Counted from the first letter of the stretch, positions 53,028 through 61,820 are shown. The stretch is DNA of 64,000 bases from Clostridium akagii DSM 12554 (GCF_000686725.1 NZ_KK366008.1:14074-78073), one strand, 5' to 3'. Numbers and translations: made by a program. Notes: generated by a model not told the origin, from the sequence alone.

Positions 53028-53576
53028 TTATAATTTTATTCCATCTACCCCAAAGAGTAATATGCTTAAGTCTTGCATTGCATCCCTTACTTCTCTATTA
53101 ACTGTTGATACACTGATCTCTAACTTCTCTGCAGCATCCTCATAAGTTGGTACTATATCATTATCAGTTTTATTAATAAAAAGGATTTCAAGTATCTTAT
53201 ATTTTCTTTTATTACTTTCTTCTGATTTGCAGATAAGTTTATAATAATTTAAAACTTTATTTATATGTTCAATCATTATTGAAGTTCTTATTTTAGTTCT
53301 ACTTATAGCCTGTATATACTGCTCTTCATCATCAATGGATTCAATATCGTCCAACACATCAATAGCATTTTCCTGTTTAACTTTATCTGCAGAACTACTA
53401 GTCATTCTAATATGAACTGTTAGTCCTCTATAATTTTTAAGCAGTAACCTTGTATTTCTTAGTCTTCTGTCATATCTCTTTTTGGTTTTATAGTATTCTT
53501 GTTCTTTAATATACTTTATTCCTTCACGGACACCAATCTTTACAGCATCTCCATAGCTTATGCTTTTTTCCTCCAT
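53028..53576 (-). CDS. Sigma/ArpU-like phage transcription regulator
   Basis: The 182-residue protein is helical. Its C-terminal part TYEDAAEKLEISVSTVNREV is a sigma-region-4-like HTH, as in ArpU and RinA-type phage late-gene activators. It could control the phage-like region. AGGAGTGATGATAG precedes the ATG. Confidence 0.55.
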   Translation of the reverse strand: MEEKSISYGDAVKIGVREGIKYIKEQEYYKTKKRYDRRLRNTRLLLKNYRGLTVHIRMTSSSADKVKQENAIDVLDDIESIDDEEQYIQAISRTKIRTSIMIEHINKVLNYYKLICKSEESNKRKYKILEILFINKTDNDIVPTYEDAAEKLEISVSTVNREVRDAMQDLSILLFGVDGIKL

Positions 53577-53645
53577 CTATCATCACTCCTATTTTAGCCT
53601 TTTGGCCTTAGTATTTATTTCCTACTATTTGCTAGATGTTATTTT

Positions 53646-53984
53646 CTATTTAAACCATTTTTTCAAATAATTTTCACTTACAATTTTCAATGTAAAAATA
53701 GGTTTTAAAATATGATTAAATAAAAAAACAATTACATAAATAATCAACTTGCACAGATGATTTATTAAATATATTAAAATTAATCCTATAATTACACCTG
53801 CAAAGAGTATACATACAAATAGGTGCCATACCTGAAATCCATTTTCTTCTATGGACCCAACTAGATCGTCATATACCTCACATTTATTATCTTTTATATC
53901 CATAACAATGCTTATATTTACACAAAAATAACATATTGCTACGACTACTCCAAATATAGGTGTTATATTCATGTCTGAATCCAT
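53646..53984 (-). CDS. Small membrane protein
   Basis: The 112 residues have hydrophobic helices at about 10-26, 50-70 and 75-92, and a basic C-terminus. GGAGGGTTTTATAA precedes the start. No family recognised. It lies between the regulator and replication-type genes. Confidence 0.5.
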   Translation of the reverse strand: MDSDMNITPIFGVVVAICYFCVNISIVMDIKDNKCEVYDDLVGSIEENGFQVWHLFVCILFAGVIIGLILIYLINHLCKLIIYVIVFLFNHILKPIFTLKIVSENYLKKWFK

Positions 53985-54014
53985 TTATAAAACCCTCCAT
54001 TAATCCATTTTTTC

Positions 54015-55124
54015 CTAAACATTTCGCCTTAATATTTTATTTTGTAATGAATTATACTCATCATCAAAAGGTATATTAGCCGCAGCCATTGCACTGTCTT
54101 TTGAACTTTTGGCAAGCATATTATCTTCTAAAACAGAATAATTATAACTCCGCTGTTCATAGTCATTAAAGGTTGTTTTTTTATAACTATTATTTTTATT
54201 GTCATCGTTTTTATATGTCCCTTCTAGTACCTTAACCATATTTTCCTCATTAATCAGCCAATCAAAGTTACAGGCTGTCCACTTTCCATTTCTACCGGAG
54301 AGAAAATCACTGACCTCCGCTCTAGAAAATAACTCCTCGAAGGTTTTAATATCTTTAAAAGTTTTAAACCTAGACTTTAGCATATCCTTTCGTTTTTGAG
54401 TAAGATGTGATACTTTGGGCATAGATTTACAAATATTGTTATACATATCCACAATATTTGTATCCTTCAATTTTTTAGGCATAGTTTCTCCTGGATCATC
54501 TAGGGCTTTCTCAGCTGATGCCTCAAACTCATCCACCTTATCCACAGAATCCTCCCGTTTTTCTACATTCTCAGTTTGACTATATATATCTTCTTCTTTT
54601 TTATTTTCATTTTCATTTTCATTTTGTCCACGTATCGTTGACGTATCGTATGACGTATCGTGGTACGTATCGTCATTTATTTTAGAACTATTTGGGAGCA
54701 ATCCATACTTTTTAATCTCATCAGTGAAAACCTGTCTTATCTTTTCACTCTTGATCTTATCAAGCACATACAAAAGCAATGATTTATCTTCTACAAATGG
54801 GAACTCTGCCTTTATACAATCTTCAATAGGTTTACCACCCTTATTTAAGTTAATTTTCCCCCATTCGTTAAGTGCTATTTCTCTTGTTTTTTCATTATAT
54901 TTTATTAGTTTGTGGTGTTCTTCAAACCTTGCCAACAAGCTATCAATTGTCTCAATTGAGTATCCTAGTTCCATAGCTATCATTTTTTTATATATTTTAT
55001 ATACCCCTATTTGGGTTGTGCTCGCATTTGTCATAAGGTATATATAAAATAATTTATCTTCAGGCGTAAATCCTTCACTCATGTCCTCCCAAAGTTCTTT
55101 ATATATGTATCTATACTTAGCCAT
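54015..55124 (-). CDS. Replisome-organizer/DnaD-like replication protein
   Basis: In this 369-residue protein the N-terminal 95 residues are a winged HTH (KLFYIYLMTNASTTQIGVYK, then AMELGYSIETIDSLLARF), the middle is charged, and the C-terminal part has WTACNFDWLINEENMVKVLE and EGTYKN, the usual end of phage replisome organizers and DnaD-type loaders. It should open an origin and help load the helicase. Four iterons (ACGATACGT in the sense strand) lie inside its linker codons at 54630-54673, so the origin may be in the gene itself. Confidence 0.65.
   Translation of the reverse strand: MAKYRYIYKELWEDMSEGFTPEDKLFYIYLMTNASTTQIGVYKIYKKMIAMELGYSIETIDSLLARFEEHHKLIKYNEKTREIALNEWGKINLNKGGKPIEDCIKAEFPFVEDKSLLLYVLDKIKSEKIRQVFTDEIKKYGLLPNSSKINDDTYHDTSYDTSTIRGQNENENENKKEEDIYSQTENVEKREDSVDKVDEFEASAEKALDDPGETMPKKLKDTNIVDMYNNICKSMPKVSHLTQKRKDMLKSRFKTFKDIKTFEELFSRAEVSDFLSGRNGKWTACNFDWLINEENMVKVLEGTYKNDDNKNNSYKKTTFNDYEQRSYNYSVLEDNMLAKSSKDSAMAAANIPFDDEYNSLQNKILRRNV
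54630..54673. repeat. Four in-gene iterons, candidate replication origin
   Basis: ACGTATCGT occurs at 54630-54638, 54641-54649, 54653-54661 and 54665-54673, spaced 11, 12 and 12 bases, about one helical turn. In the gene they encode a D-T-rich linker. Spacing and number are typical of initiator binding sites. Confidence 0.7.
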
Positions 55125-55352
55125 TTTTCAATACCTCCATATAATTTTCTAATATGATTATTAGTAATATTAATTGGTTAACTAAAATTTTCTTGCCTTA
55201 TATTAGCTTAATTCGCCTTTATTTTCGCATATTATATTTAAGTTAACCTTTTATACTATAAAATTTAAAATGCGTTATAATTGATTTAAACGCCATTTAA
55301 ATGCATTTTATTATTGACTAATTTCATCCGTTTTTCTACGCTTAAACTTCTA
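55125..55352. other. AT-rich intergenic region upstream of the replication-type gene
   Basis: No gene is visible. TTTAAATGCATTTTATT and similar AT blocks could be a promoter or a DNA unwinding element, but no site can be assigned. Confidence 0.35.
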
Positions 55353-55928
55353 TTAGTTAATATTTTCAAAAGAATTATTGTCATTCCACATTACTGTAAA
55401 TTCATCATCAAATGCTTTTGCTATTTTAGAATCATGTATAATAACTAAATTTTCATCGTTGATTTTACTAGCTGCGCTGGTATAGTTGTATGAACCTGTA
55501 GTAACAATAGATCCATCCATCACTGTAACTTTCATGTGCATAAGTCCAGAATGAGTATTGATTTTTATTGGTATGTTGTTACTTTTCAGTAAAGTGAGAA
55601 TTATCTTTTCTGATTTACAGGCAGCTTCCTTTTTATCCGTTATAATTTCAACTTTTACATTCCTTTTCTTAGCCTGTATGATAGCATTTGCTATAGCTCT
55701 ATCTGTGAGACTATATATTGCAATATCAAGCGAATTTTTCGAGGAATCTATAACTTGAATTAAATGTTCTTCAGGATTTCCTTTGTTCTCTCTTGTAAAA
55801 TAGTATTCAGTATTACTTGAACTTGTACTTGTACTATTTACAGGTTTAGTAGTTGCAATACTTTGGCTACAACCAGCAAAAATTAGACTTGTGAATACAA
55901 CCAAACTAACTATTAACTTTCTGTTCAT
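55353..55928 (-). CDS. Phospholipase-D-fold nuclease lipoprotein (Nuc-like)
   Basis: The ATG at 55928 (AAAGGAGTTGTTAC upstream) gives a lipoprotein signal, MNRKLIVSLVVF and lipobox FAGC. The rest is a single PLD domain with the HxK signature HMKVTVMDGSIVTTGSYNYT near residue 150. One-domain PLD nucleases of this kind are non-specific endonucleases found on conjugative plasmids. Acting outside the membrane, it may degrade external DNA or modify lipids. Confidence 0.75.
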   Translation of the reverse strand: MNRKLIVSLVVFTSLIFAGCSQSIATTKPVNSTSTSSSNTEYYFTRENKGNPEEHLIQVIDSSKNSLDIAIYSLTDRAIANAIIQAKKRNVKVEIITDKKEAACKSEKIILTLLKSNNIPIKINTHSGLMHMKVTVMDGSIVTTGSYNYTSAASKINDENLVIIHDSKIAKAFDDEFTVMWNDNNSFENIN

Positions 55929-55995
55929 TATAGTAACAACTCCTTTTTTGATTTCCATCTCCAAATCAAAGCATAAAATTAGTTTTGAAATTTGT

Positions 55996-56337
55996 TTAGC
56001 ATCGCATTAGCATCGCATTAGCAATCCCTTTAGCAATTCCTTTAGCTTCTTCAAGACAATTAGCATCTTCAATACTGCATAGCATTGCTAAAAAATTTTC
56101 ATTTTGTCTCTTATAGATCTCTAGTTCTATTTTGTATGCTCTAAATTGTTCCTGACACTTTCTATGTTCGGATGCGCTCTCAAGTTTTATTTTGTGTATT
56201 TTTAGACTAATTAAGGTATTAAGATGAATATTTTTATCTTTTTCATTATCTAGTGGAATGATAGCTGCCAATGCTTTTATTTGACGATCTATCTTTCCCA
56301 TGTCATTTTCTAAAATAACTTTTACCGCCATATCCAT
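55996..56337 (-). CDS. Hypothetical coiled-coil protein
   Basis: The 113 residues are charged and helical with EHRKCQEQFRAYKIELEIYK, probably a coiled coil. The C-terminal codons contain short DNA repeats (GCATCGCATTA twice). No family recognised. Confidence 0.45.
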   Translation of the reverse strand: MDMAVKVILENDMGKIDRQIKALAAIIPLDNEKDKNIHLNTLISLKIHKIKLESASEHRKCQEQFRAYKIELEIYKRQNENFLAMLCSIEDANCLEEAKGIAKGIANAMLMRC

Positions 56338-56358
56338 TCCTCCAGTTTACATTAAATG

Positions 56359-56664
56359 TTAATATGTCATTTTTACAAATTTTTCTCCGTTAATATGAAA
56401 ATTTTCTACATCTACATTTTTAGGAGCTAACTCTTTTTTGAATTCTAGTTCTTTAAATATATTTATTTTTCTACATTGACCTATTTCACCAATAAATAGA
56501 CTATTAGTGTTCAATTTATTTGCGCTTATTGTTTTAAATTTTGCCCGATATGACATTCCATGACCTGGTACACCTATATATACTCCTATGGCATCTAAGC
56601 TATTCAAAAATGACATACCCTCGCCTGTTGTTGGCATGTTCTGTTTATTTTTTTTATTATTCAT
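56359..56664 (-). CDS. Hypothetical protein
   Basis: The 101-residue protein starts MNNKKNKQNMPTTGEGMSFL and contains IGVYIGVPGHGMSYRAKFKT; the second half looks beta-rich. AGAGGATGGTGTAAAT precedes the start. Function unknown. Confidence 0.45.
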   Translation of the reverse strand: MNNKKNKQNMPTTGEGMSFLNSLDAIGVYIGVPGHGMSYRAKFKTISANKLNTNSLFIGEIGQCRKINIFKELEFKKELAPKNVDVENFHINGEKFVKMTY

Positions 56665-56738
56665 ATTTACACCATCCTCTAATTTATTTTTGTCTGTTTT
56701 TTATATTGCATGGTAAATTCATTAAATTGTGAGTCTAA

Positions 56739-56903
56739 TCAAAAAGGTAGATATTTATCATTGGTTAATAATGCCAACTCATCATAACTATAGTGATTAT
56801 CAACATTATTCATGTTAAAAGGGTATAACCATAAATTTTTTTTAGATTCGCAATGAAAACTTTTTTCAACAGAAATTTTATTTACTATATCCTTTAATTT
56901 CAT
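56739..56903 (-). CDS. Small 54-residue hypothetical protein
   Basis: The frame MKLKDIVNKISVEKSFHCES ends in LTNDKYLPF. AAGAAGGTGAGG precedes the ATG. No family recognised. Confidence 0.5.
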   Translation of the reverse strand: MKLKDIVNKISVEKSFHCESKKNLWLYPFNMNNVDNHYSYDELALLTNDKYLPF

Positions 56904-56923
56904 TCTAAAACCTCACCTTCTTA

Positions 56924-57196
56924 CTATGGAGCGATTCCTTTATCAATATCAGAAAACTCTTCATCCATGTTAATTCCCCAATCATCATAAAGCTTCGTTA
57001 AAGCCTGGACTAAGTACCACTGTTTATGTTCCGATTCACACTTAATTCCAGTTTCAAGAAGTTTACAAACTTCATCAATTACTTTTTTTGATTCATCCTC
57101 CTCTATCTCTTTTAACAGTTTTTCACCTTTATCTGCCATCAATTTAATTTTTTGAAATTCGATATAATTAACAGTAACTGTAGCATCTTCTAACAT
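56924..57196 (-). CDS. Hypothetical acidic helical protein
   Basis: The 90 residues contain LMADKGEKLLKEIEEDESKK and end DIDKGIAP. CCAGGAGGTAAATTT precedes the start; the recurrent spacer motif lies just upstream. Function unknown. Confidence 0.5.
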   Translation of the reverse strand: MLEDATVTVNYIEFQKIKLMADKGEKLLKEIEEDESKKVIDEVCKLLETGIKCESEHKQWYLVQALTKLYDDWGINMDEEFSDIDKGIAP

Positions 57197-57241
57197 AAAT
57201 TTACCTCCTGGCCTTTTGATACATCTCTTTGAATTACGTAA

Positions 57242-57406
57242 CTAATTGTTAGATTTAAAATGCCTGCATCTTTTACAAATATATAATTCTATATCATATC
57301 CTTGAGGACAATGATTTTCTTTTAAATCAACATTCTTAATAGCTAAACATTCACCTATTGTATTATCGTTTTCTTTTATTTTTCCTCTTAGATTAACGGG
57401 TATCAT
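57242..57406 (-). CDS. Small Cys-containing protein
   Basis: The 54 residues start MIPVNLRGKIKEND and end YICKRCRHFKSNN, with four cysteines that could bind zinc. GGATGGTGG precedes the ATG. Confidence 0.5.
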   Translation of the reverse strand: MIPVNLRGKIKENDNTIGECLAIKNVDLKENHCPQGYDIELYICKRCRHFKSNN

Positions 57407-57515
57407 ATAATTCCACCATCCTTCATTTTAATGTTAAACTTGCAAAAACGAGTTCGGTACTCCTAAAAATTTTGCGGTACCCTTCACTTTTATGCATATT
57501 TATCTTTGTTATGAA

Positions 57516-57716
57516 TCAAATTTTTGAACCTCTAAATAACTTTCCACTTTCCCAACCTGCTATATATTCATTGCCACAATCCTCATTTTTACAAATTAGC
57601 ACTTCATCTTGTGTTGACATAGGAGATTCTACCGTTTTAAATGGGGTTTTCTCCATAGTCCCTGTATTGTTAATTTCATGATATACTTCTGTTGAGTGAG
57701 AAGTATAATATATCAA
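57516..57716 (-). CDS. Small zinc-finger-like protein, possibly 5'-damaged
   Basis: From a TTG at 57716 the product has 66 residues with ICKNEDCGNEYIAGWESGK. Just upstream in frame are codons for CECGSN and then a stop, so the original N-terminal CxC may have been lost through a small frameshift. Function unknown. Confidence 0.4.
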   Translation of the reverse strand: MIYYTSHSTEVYHEINNTGTMEKTPFKTVESPMSTQDEVLICKNEDCGNEYIAGWESGKLFRGSKI

Positions 57717-57785
57717 ATTGCTTCCACATTCACATTAATTTCAATTTATGTAGCCCATGGACCAAACCTTATTTGAATTGTGAAT

Positions 57786-58157
57786 CTAATAACCAGTTGT
57801 TGATATACAATATGGTTCTTTAGGTATCTCAATAAGTTTCATTGCCTGTCTGAATGATATAAGCTTTTCTACAACTTTACTGTCCTCACGACCTCGTCTT
57901 AAATATCCATCACCATTGATATCATTAATTTCATCATTGTCACCAAGTTCTTCTATGTCTTCTTTATTCTCTGTTGGACACCACATATAATCATTGTCTA
58001 AATTGCACTCTTCAGTATTTTCTAACATTTCCTCAAACGTTTCTGAACTATCCAAATGTTTTATAAACCAGATAATAAAATCTTCCTTTCCTAGTGGGCT
58101 TACATACCACTCACTATCGTTTGGTGCAAAAATTTTCAATTCATTTTCTCCATTCAT
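57786..58157 (-). CDS. Hypothetical acidic protein
   Basis: The 123-residue protein is strongly acidic in the middle (ENKEDIEELGDNDEINDING). AAGGAGGGATTTATC precedes its ATG. Acidic phage proteins can act as anti-restriction or DNA-mimic proteins, but nothing specific supports that here. Confidence 0.5.
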   Translation of the reverse strand: MNGENELKIFAPNDSEWYVSPLGKEDFIIWFIKHLDSSETFEEMLENTEECNLDNDYMWCPTENKEDIEELGDNDEINDINGDGYLRRGREDSKVVEKLISFRQAMKLIEIPKEPYCISTTGY

Positions 58158-58216
58158 GATAAATCCCTCCTTAATATTTATTGAACATTATTTTTATATT
58201 TTAATTGAATGACTTA

Positions 58217-58477
58217 CTAAAGTATTTTAACTGTAAGCATATGCAATAAAAAAAATATAATTATATAATACATTTGAATTTTCCAATTTAAGCTCCAGTC
58301 GCTTTTTAAATAAATATCTCTTCCACTTGTTGTAATTTTTACATTTTTTAAGTTCATCTTAAATTTAATATAGTCATATACAATACTTATAATCATTAAA
58401 ACTACAAGAATCAAAAATGGTGTAATTTTAGCACCCGATATGTAGATAAATGGAAATTTGAAATATATATTACCCAT
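58217..58477 (-). CDS. Small membrane protein with PH-like middle
   Basis: The ATG at 58477 (AAAGGGAGAAATATAAAA upstream) gives 86 residues with two hydrophobic helices (about 17-37 and 68-84) around a short hydrophilic part. The reading from 58522 overlaps its neighbour and lacks a ribosome site. Confidence 0.5.
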   Translation of the reverse strand: MGNIYFKFPFIYISGAKITPFLILVVLMIISIVYDYIKFKMNLKNVKITTSGRDIYLKSDWSLNWKIQMYYIIIFFLLHMLTVKIL

Positions 58478-58493
58478 TTTTATATTTCTCCCT

Positions 58494-59135
58494 TTAATTA
58501 TCCTTAATTGTTTGAAATACATATTGGCTTTTTATCTGTTCATAAGCCATTTTAAGACCTATTAAGTAGCCCTCAACTCTAGAAGGAATAACATCACCAG
58601 CCCTAAATATCCATTCAGCAACATCAGGATCATAGTTAGTTAATTCATCATACTTTTGCTGTACTTCGTAGCCCCATAAGCTTTTGCTTGAACATTCTCT
58701 ACTTGCATTTATTAGTTTATAAAGCAGCGATATATACTCATTTATTTCTTCATCATGTTCATTCTCTTCGCCTAGGCTTGATTCCTTATTTCCATTAACA
58801 TATTCTATTTCTTCTTTAAGTCTTGCAATGGCTGTATCGCTATCAAATGAATATTTATCTTCACTAAATGCTGATAACTTTCCATGAAAATATCCCACAT
58901 TATAGCTTGCTATTGATTCTAAACTTGCCTTCTCTGTGAGTGAGAATATGGCTTCTCCCACATCTCCACTTATATATAGCTTGCAACCATCAAAAATATA
59001 TCTTATATAATAAAAGATTGAATTTGGTTTACCCCAGCTTAAAATTGATACTCCATCGTTTAACTTTTCCAACACCGCTGTATGCCCCTTAAACCAATCT
59101 TCTCTAATTTGTTTTTCAATATCATTTTTATTCAT
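58494..59135 (-). CDS. Hypothetical protein
   Basis: The 213 residues start MNKNDIEKQIREDWFKGHTA and look alpha-helical. AGGGGGAATTAAT precedes the ATG. Function unknown. Confidence 0.5.
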   Translation of the reverse strand: MNKNDIEKQIREDWFKGHTAVLEKLNDGVSILSWGKPNSIFYYIRYIFDGCKLYISGDVGEAIFSLTEKASLESIASYNVGYFHGKLSAFSEDKYSFDSDTAIARLKEEIEYVNGNKESSLGEENEHDEEINEYISLLYKLINASRECSSKSLWGYEVQQKYDELTNYDPDVAEWIFRAGDVIPSRVEGYLIGLKMAYEQIKSQYVFQTIKDN

Positions 59136-59206
59136 ATTAATTCCCCCTGATTATTGTTCGTGATTTCAACTTCTGTAGATCCTGCAGCTACATACTTATA
59201 TTTATC

Positions 59207-59590
59207 CTATTTAACAATTGTTAGATTTGGCTTCTGCTTAGGTTCTTTATAATCTTCATGAAACTCATTAATGTAATAGTCGCAATTGCATTGCACCATT
59301 AATTCGCCTGTCTTGATGTCCCATTTGAGCCCATATATTCTTGTTACTCTTATTTCAGTATCAACATCATTTAACTGCCAATAATCGCACCACGTGTTTA
59401 ATAGTGGAAAATCTTGATACATCTTAATCCTTATCCCAAAGTCCTTATTCCATATACATCCTTTTTCATCAGCTTTAAAAATCAAACACCCTGAAACATC
59501 ATAAATTGATTTTTTACTAGTACATTCACCACCATGTCCAGTATTTCTTATGCAGTAAGCACATTGTAACTGGCTGGGTATTTCATTCAT
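59207..59590 (-). CDS. Hypothetical Cys-rich protein
   Basis: The ATG at 59590 overlaps the previous stop (TGATG). The 127 residues contain QCAYCIRNTGHGGEC and MVQCNCDYYINEF, likely metal sites. Function unknown. Confidence 0.5.
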   Translation of the reverse strand: MNEIPSQLQCAYCIRNTGHGGECTSKKSIYDVSGCLIFKADEKGCIWNKDFGIRIKMYQDFPLLNTWCDYWQLNDVDTEIRVTRIYGLKWDIKTGELMVQCNCDYYINEFHEDYKEPKQKPNLTIVK

Positions 59591-59775
59591 CAAATCACCT
59601 TACCTTCTAAAACATGTTTTATATTGCAATTCACAAATTTTTCAAATCTCTCTTTTGTTAAAATTTCATCTTTTTTATTAGTATCAAAAGAACCTAATAT
59701 GTTATATATAGTAGACATACAAACTTGGTTTCTTTGCTCAATATTTAGCTTATCTAATTCCTTTATTAAACTCAT
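59590..59775 (-). CDS. Small helical protein
   Basis: The 61-residue protein MSLIKELDKLNIEQRNQVCM looks fully helical. GGAGAAGGATTTAA precedes the start, and it is coupled to the next gene by overlap. Confidence 0.45.
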   Translation of the reverse strand: MSLIKELDKLNIEQRNQVCMSTIYNILGSFDTNKKDEILTKERFEKFVNCNIKHVLEGKVI

Positions 59776-59890
59776 TTAAATCCTTCTCCTATTTTCAGAT
59801 TGTGCTAATCTTCAAATTCTTTGTACACTCTACAATGGTCAGTGAATATACATTCTTTTTCATATTTTTTTATAATACTTGTAACTTTAG

Positions 59891-60523
59891 TTATTTTATA
59901 AAAATACTCTGCAGATAACTAAGATTGTAAATGGATGTTATTTTATATATAAAACCAACATAGCCCCCTGCAGCTAACACCCAGTTTAAAATGCCATCGG
60001 AACTTGCAAGGTGAAAGCAGATATCTCCCGCATGCAGTGGAAAGAGTAACTCTTCTGGTTTTTCATTTAAAAGATCTACTATCATGTGTAGAGCATATCC
60101 AAGTCCAAACCAAATAACGAAACTTCCTGCAATTAGACCTACACCAAGATTCATCACAAAGAAACCAATCAAACTATGCATATACTTTCTATGTCCTGTG
60201 ATTCTCCCAAGGACTATTGACCCAACTATTAGTAAAACACCCATTATTTTAAGCTGAGAAGGCATATCTTTGCCTACTAATGCCGATACATTGTAATGCA
60301 TCTTTAGTGTTAATATAAGATATAATGCTGTTAGAATAACTCCTGCATAAATAGCATCTGTAAAAACATGTCCAGCTTTTGATACCTTCAAATCCGCATC
60401 TGTAGCATAAGATCCTATAATACAAAAACCTATTCCAACCAAAGCTGTCTTTATATCAACTTTAGGTACTAATAGAAAGGCTGCACCACAAATACCTACT
60501 GCAGCATGTGTCTTTCCAGTCAT
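59891..60523 (-). CDS. YdjM/LexA-binding-type membrane metal-dependent hydrolase
   Basis: The ATG at 60523 has GGAGGAATTAAT upstream and removes a spurious 17-residue extension. The 210-residue polytopic protein begins MTGKTHAAVGICGA, with GSYATDADLKVSK, GRITGHRKYMHSLIGF and GYALHMIVDLLNE, the His/Asp motifs of the YdjM family of membrane-bound metal-dependent hydrolases. Function in plasmids and phages is unsettled. Confidence 0.75.
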   Translation of the reverse strand: MTGKTHAAVGICGAAFLLVPKVDIKTALVGIGFCIIGSYATDADLKVSKAGHVFTDAIYAGVILTALYLILTLKMHYNVSALVGKDMPSQLKIMGVLLIVGSIVLGRITGHRKYMHSLIGFFVMNLGVGLIAGSFVIWFGLGYALHMIVDLLNEKPEELLFPLHAGDICFHLASSDGILNWVLAAGGYVGFIYKITSIYNLSYLQSIFIK

Positions 60524-60586
60524 ATTAATTCCTCCAATTCCTATTTTTTTTAATTTAGCCAAAATTATTGGCAATTACAGCAAACA

Positions 60587-61618
60587 CTATTTTTCAGTAT
60601 AATTTTTCACATTATTAATAACTAAATTTACAGTACCATCAGTATTAGGTACAACCTGAAATTTTTGTTTATCATTATAAGCATCTTCATCAATGGCCAG
60701 GTCAAAGTCATTATTGATTTTTAGCCTTACCTTTTGAAACTTTTTAGCTATATAATCTTTGTCAATTTCTACTTCTTCAGTAATGCCCCGCTCTTTTGAA
60801 TATTTAATAAAATTTTCAGCTACTTCATTTTCAGAAAATAACTCTTGTGCCAATTCTTTTATGTCTATGCTATCTTCTTCTTTCAGTTTTTTCTTAATTG
60901 AAGTTCTAACAATTTCAGCTGCAGCTGCATTGTCTTTCAAATTGTCTCTTATCCATCTTTCCGTAGTGCTTAATAACTTCTTGGTACTGTCCCTTTCATT
61001 AGTAATTGATGTACACTGAAGAAAATTTTTCATGAAGTAATTAGCTTCATATTCCTCAGATGTTTTATTCTTGCCTTGCCTATCTATAACCATTAAATCA
61101 AATTTATTTTCTTCCCTTGTAGGTTTTATAAATGCACACTTTTGTATTCTTTGTGTTCCTGGTAATCCCCCAAATTGAGAAATTATATTTATTTCAATCT
61201 TACCTTCTACAAAGTCAATTGCATGAGTGTAATTTTTAGCATAATCAAGCTTTAGAATTGCAAACATCAACCCATATTCCGTTGATATAGATACACTAAT
61301 TAGATCACATGAAGGGATTTCATTGTCGGACTTCATTAAGCAAAATAATTCTGTTGCTATATTTTTTGAAACTTCCACAATTCCTATTTCACCATTGAAG
61401 TATTTTTGAGTTATAACATTAACAGTATTTTGTTTATTATTGAAAACAGCGTACTTCAAATCCTCATCTTTAAGACATTTTTGTACATGTTTCAAAATAT
61501 ATTCATAAATTTCATCTACGAGTTTAAGTTCATAATCATTACACACAGGACCATTAGAATTACTGTCTAATATATTGATAACAGCTGCATTTATATTTAC
61601 TTCATTTACATATTCCAT
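60587..61618 (-). CDS. NdpA/YejK-like nucleoid-associated protein
   Basis: The 343-residue protein (ATG at 61618 after GGGAGAATGAAG) follows the 37-kDa nucleoid-associated family: N-terminal INAAVINILDSNSNGPVCND, then FAILKLDYAKNYTHAIDF and a basic C-terminal half with GKNKTSEEYEANYFMKNFL. YejK binds DNA and chromosome-segregation enzymes such as topoisomerase IV. Plasmid copies may silence or organise plasmid DNA. Confidence 0.65.
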   Translation of the reverse strand: MEYVNEVNINAAVINILDSNSNGPVCNDYELKLVDEIYEYILKHVQKCLKDEDLKYAVFNNKQNTVNVITQKYFNGEIGIVEVSKNIATELFCLMKSDNEIPSCDLISVSISTEYGLMFAILKLDYAKNYTHAIDFVEGKIEINIISQFGGLPGTQRIQKCAFIKPTREENKFDLMVIDRQGKNKTSEEYEANYFMKNFLQCTSITNERDSTKKLLSTTERWIRDNLKDNAAAAEIVRTSIKKKLKEEDSIDIKELAQELFSENEVAENFIKYSKERGITEEVEIDKDYIAKKFQKVRLKINNDFDLAIDEDAYNDKQKFQVVPNTDGTVNLVINNVKNYTEK

Positions 61619-61629
61619 CTTCATTCTCC

Positions 61630-61818
61630 CTAAAATCCACTTAAATTTTTTTTAAAATTCCATCTTGGTGCTACATATTTTTTTATTTCAACATTATTTT
61701 CTTCAAGAATCTTTTTTACCGTTCCAGATGCACACCCTATTCTTATTGCCACACCATTTAATGTTCCATATTTTTCATATAACTGTTTAATTTTTTCTAC
61801 ATCATATTGTTTTTTCAT
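61630..61818 (-). CDS. Small HTH protein
   Basis: The 62-residue protein contains YEKYGTLNGVAIRIGCASGT followed by VKKILEENN, a Trp-repressor/transposase-like HTH. GGGGGAGTAGAT precedes the start. It may be a regulator of the nucleoid-protein gene just downstream (11 bases). Confidence 0.6.
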   Translation of the reverse strand: MKKQYDVEKIKQLYEKYGTLNGVAIRIGCASGTVKKILEENNVEIKKYVAPRWNFKKNLSGF

Positions 61819-61820
61819 AT

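Noticed and set aside
54630-54673. Iterons read as a CRISPR or tandem microsatellite
   Set aside because: Only four nine-base units with two- to three-base gaps are present; phasing fits initiator binding sites, not CRISPR.
59776-59890. A coding-like stretch ending YKEFED just before the YdjM-type gene end
   Set aside because: No start codon or ribosome binding site precedes it; the frame opens only after a TAG.
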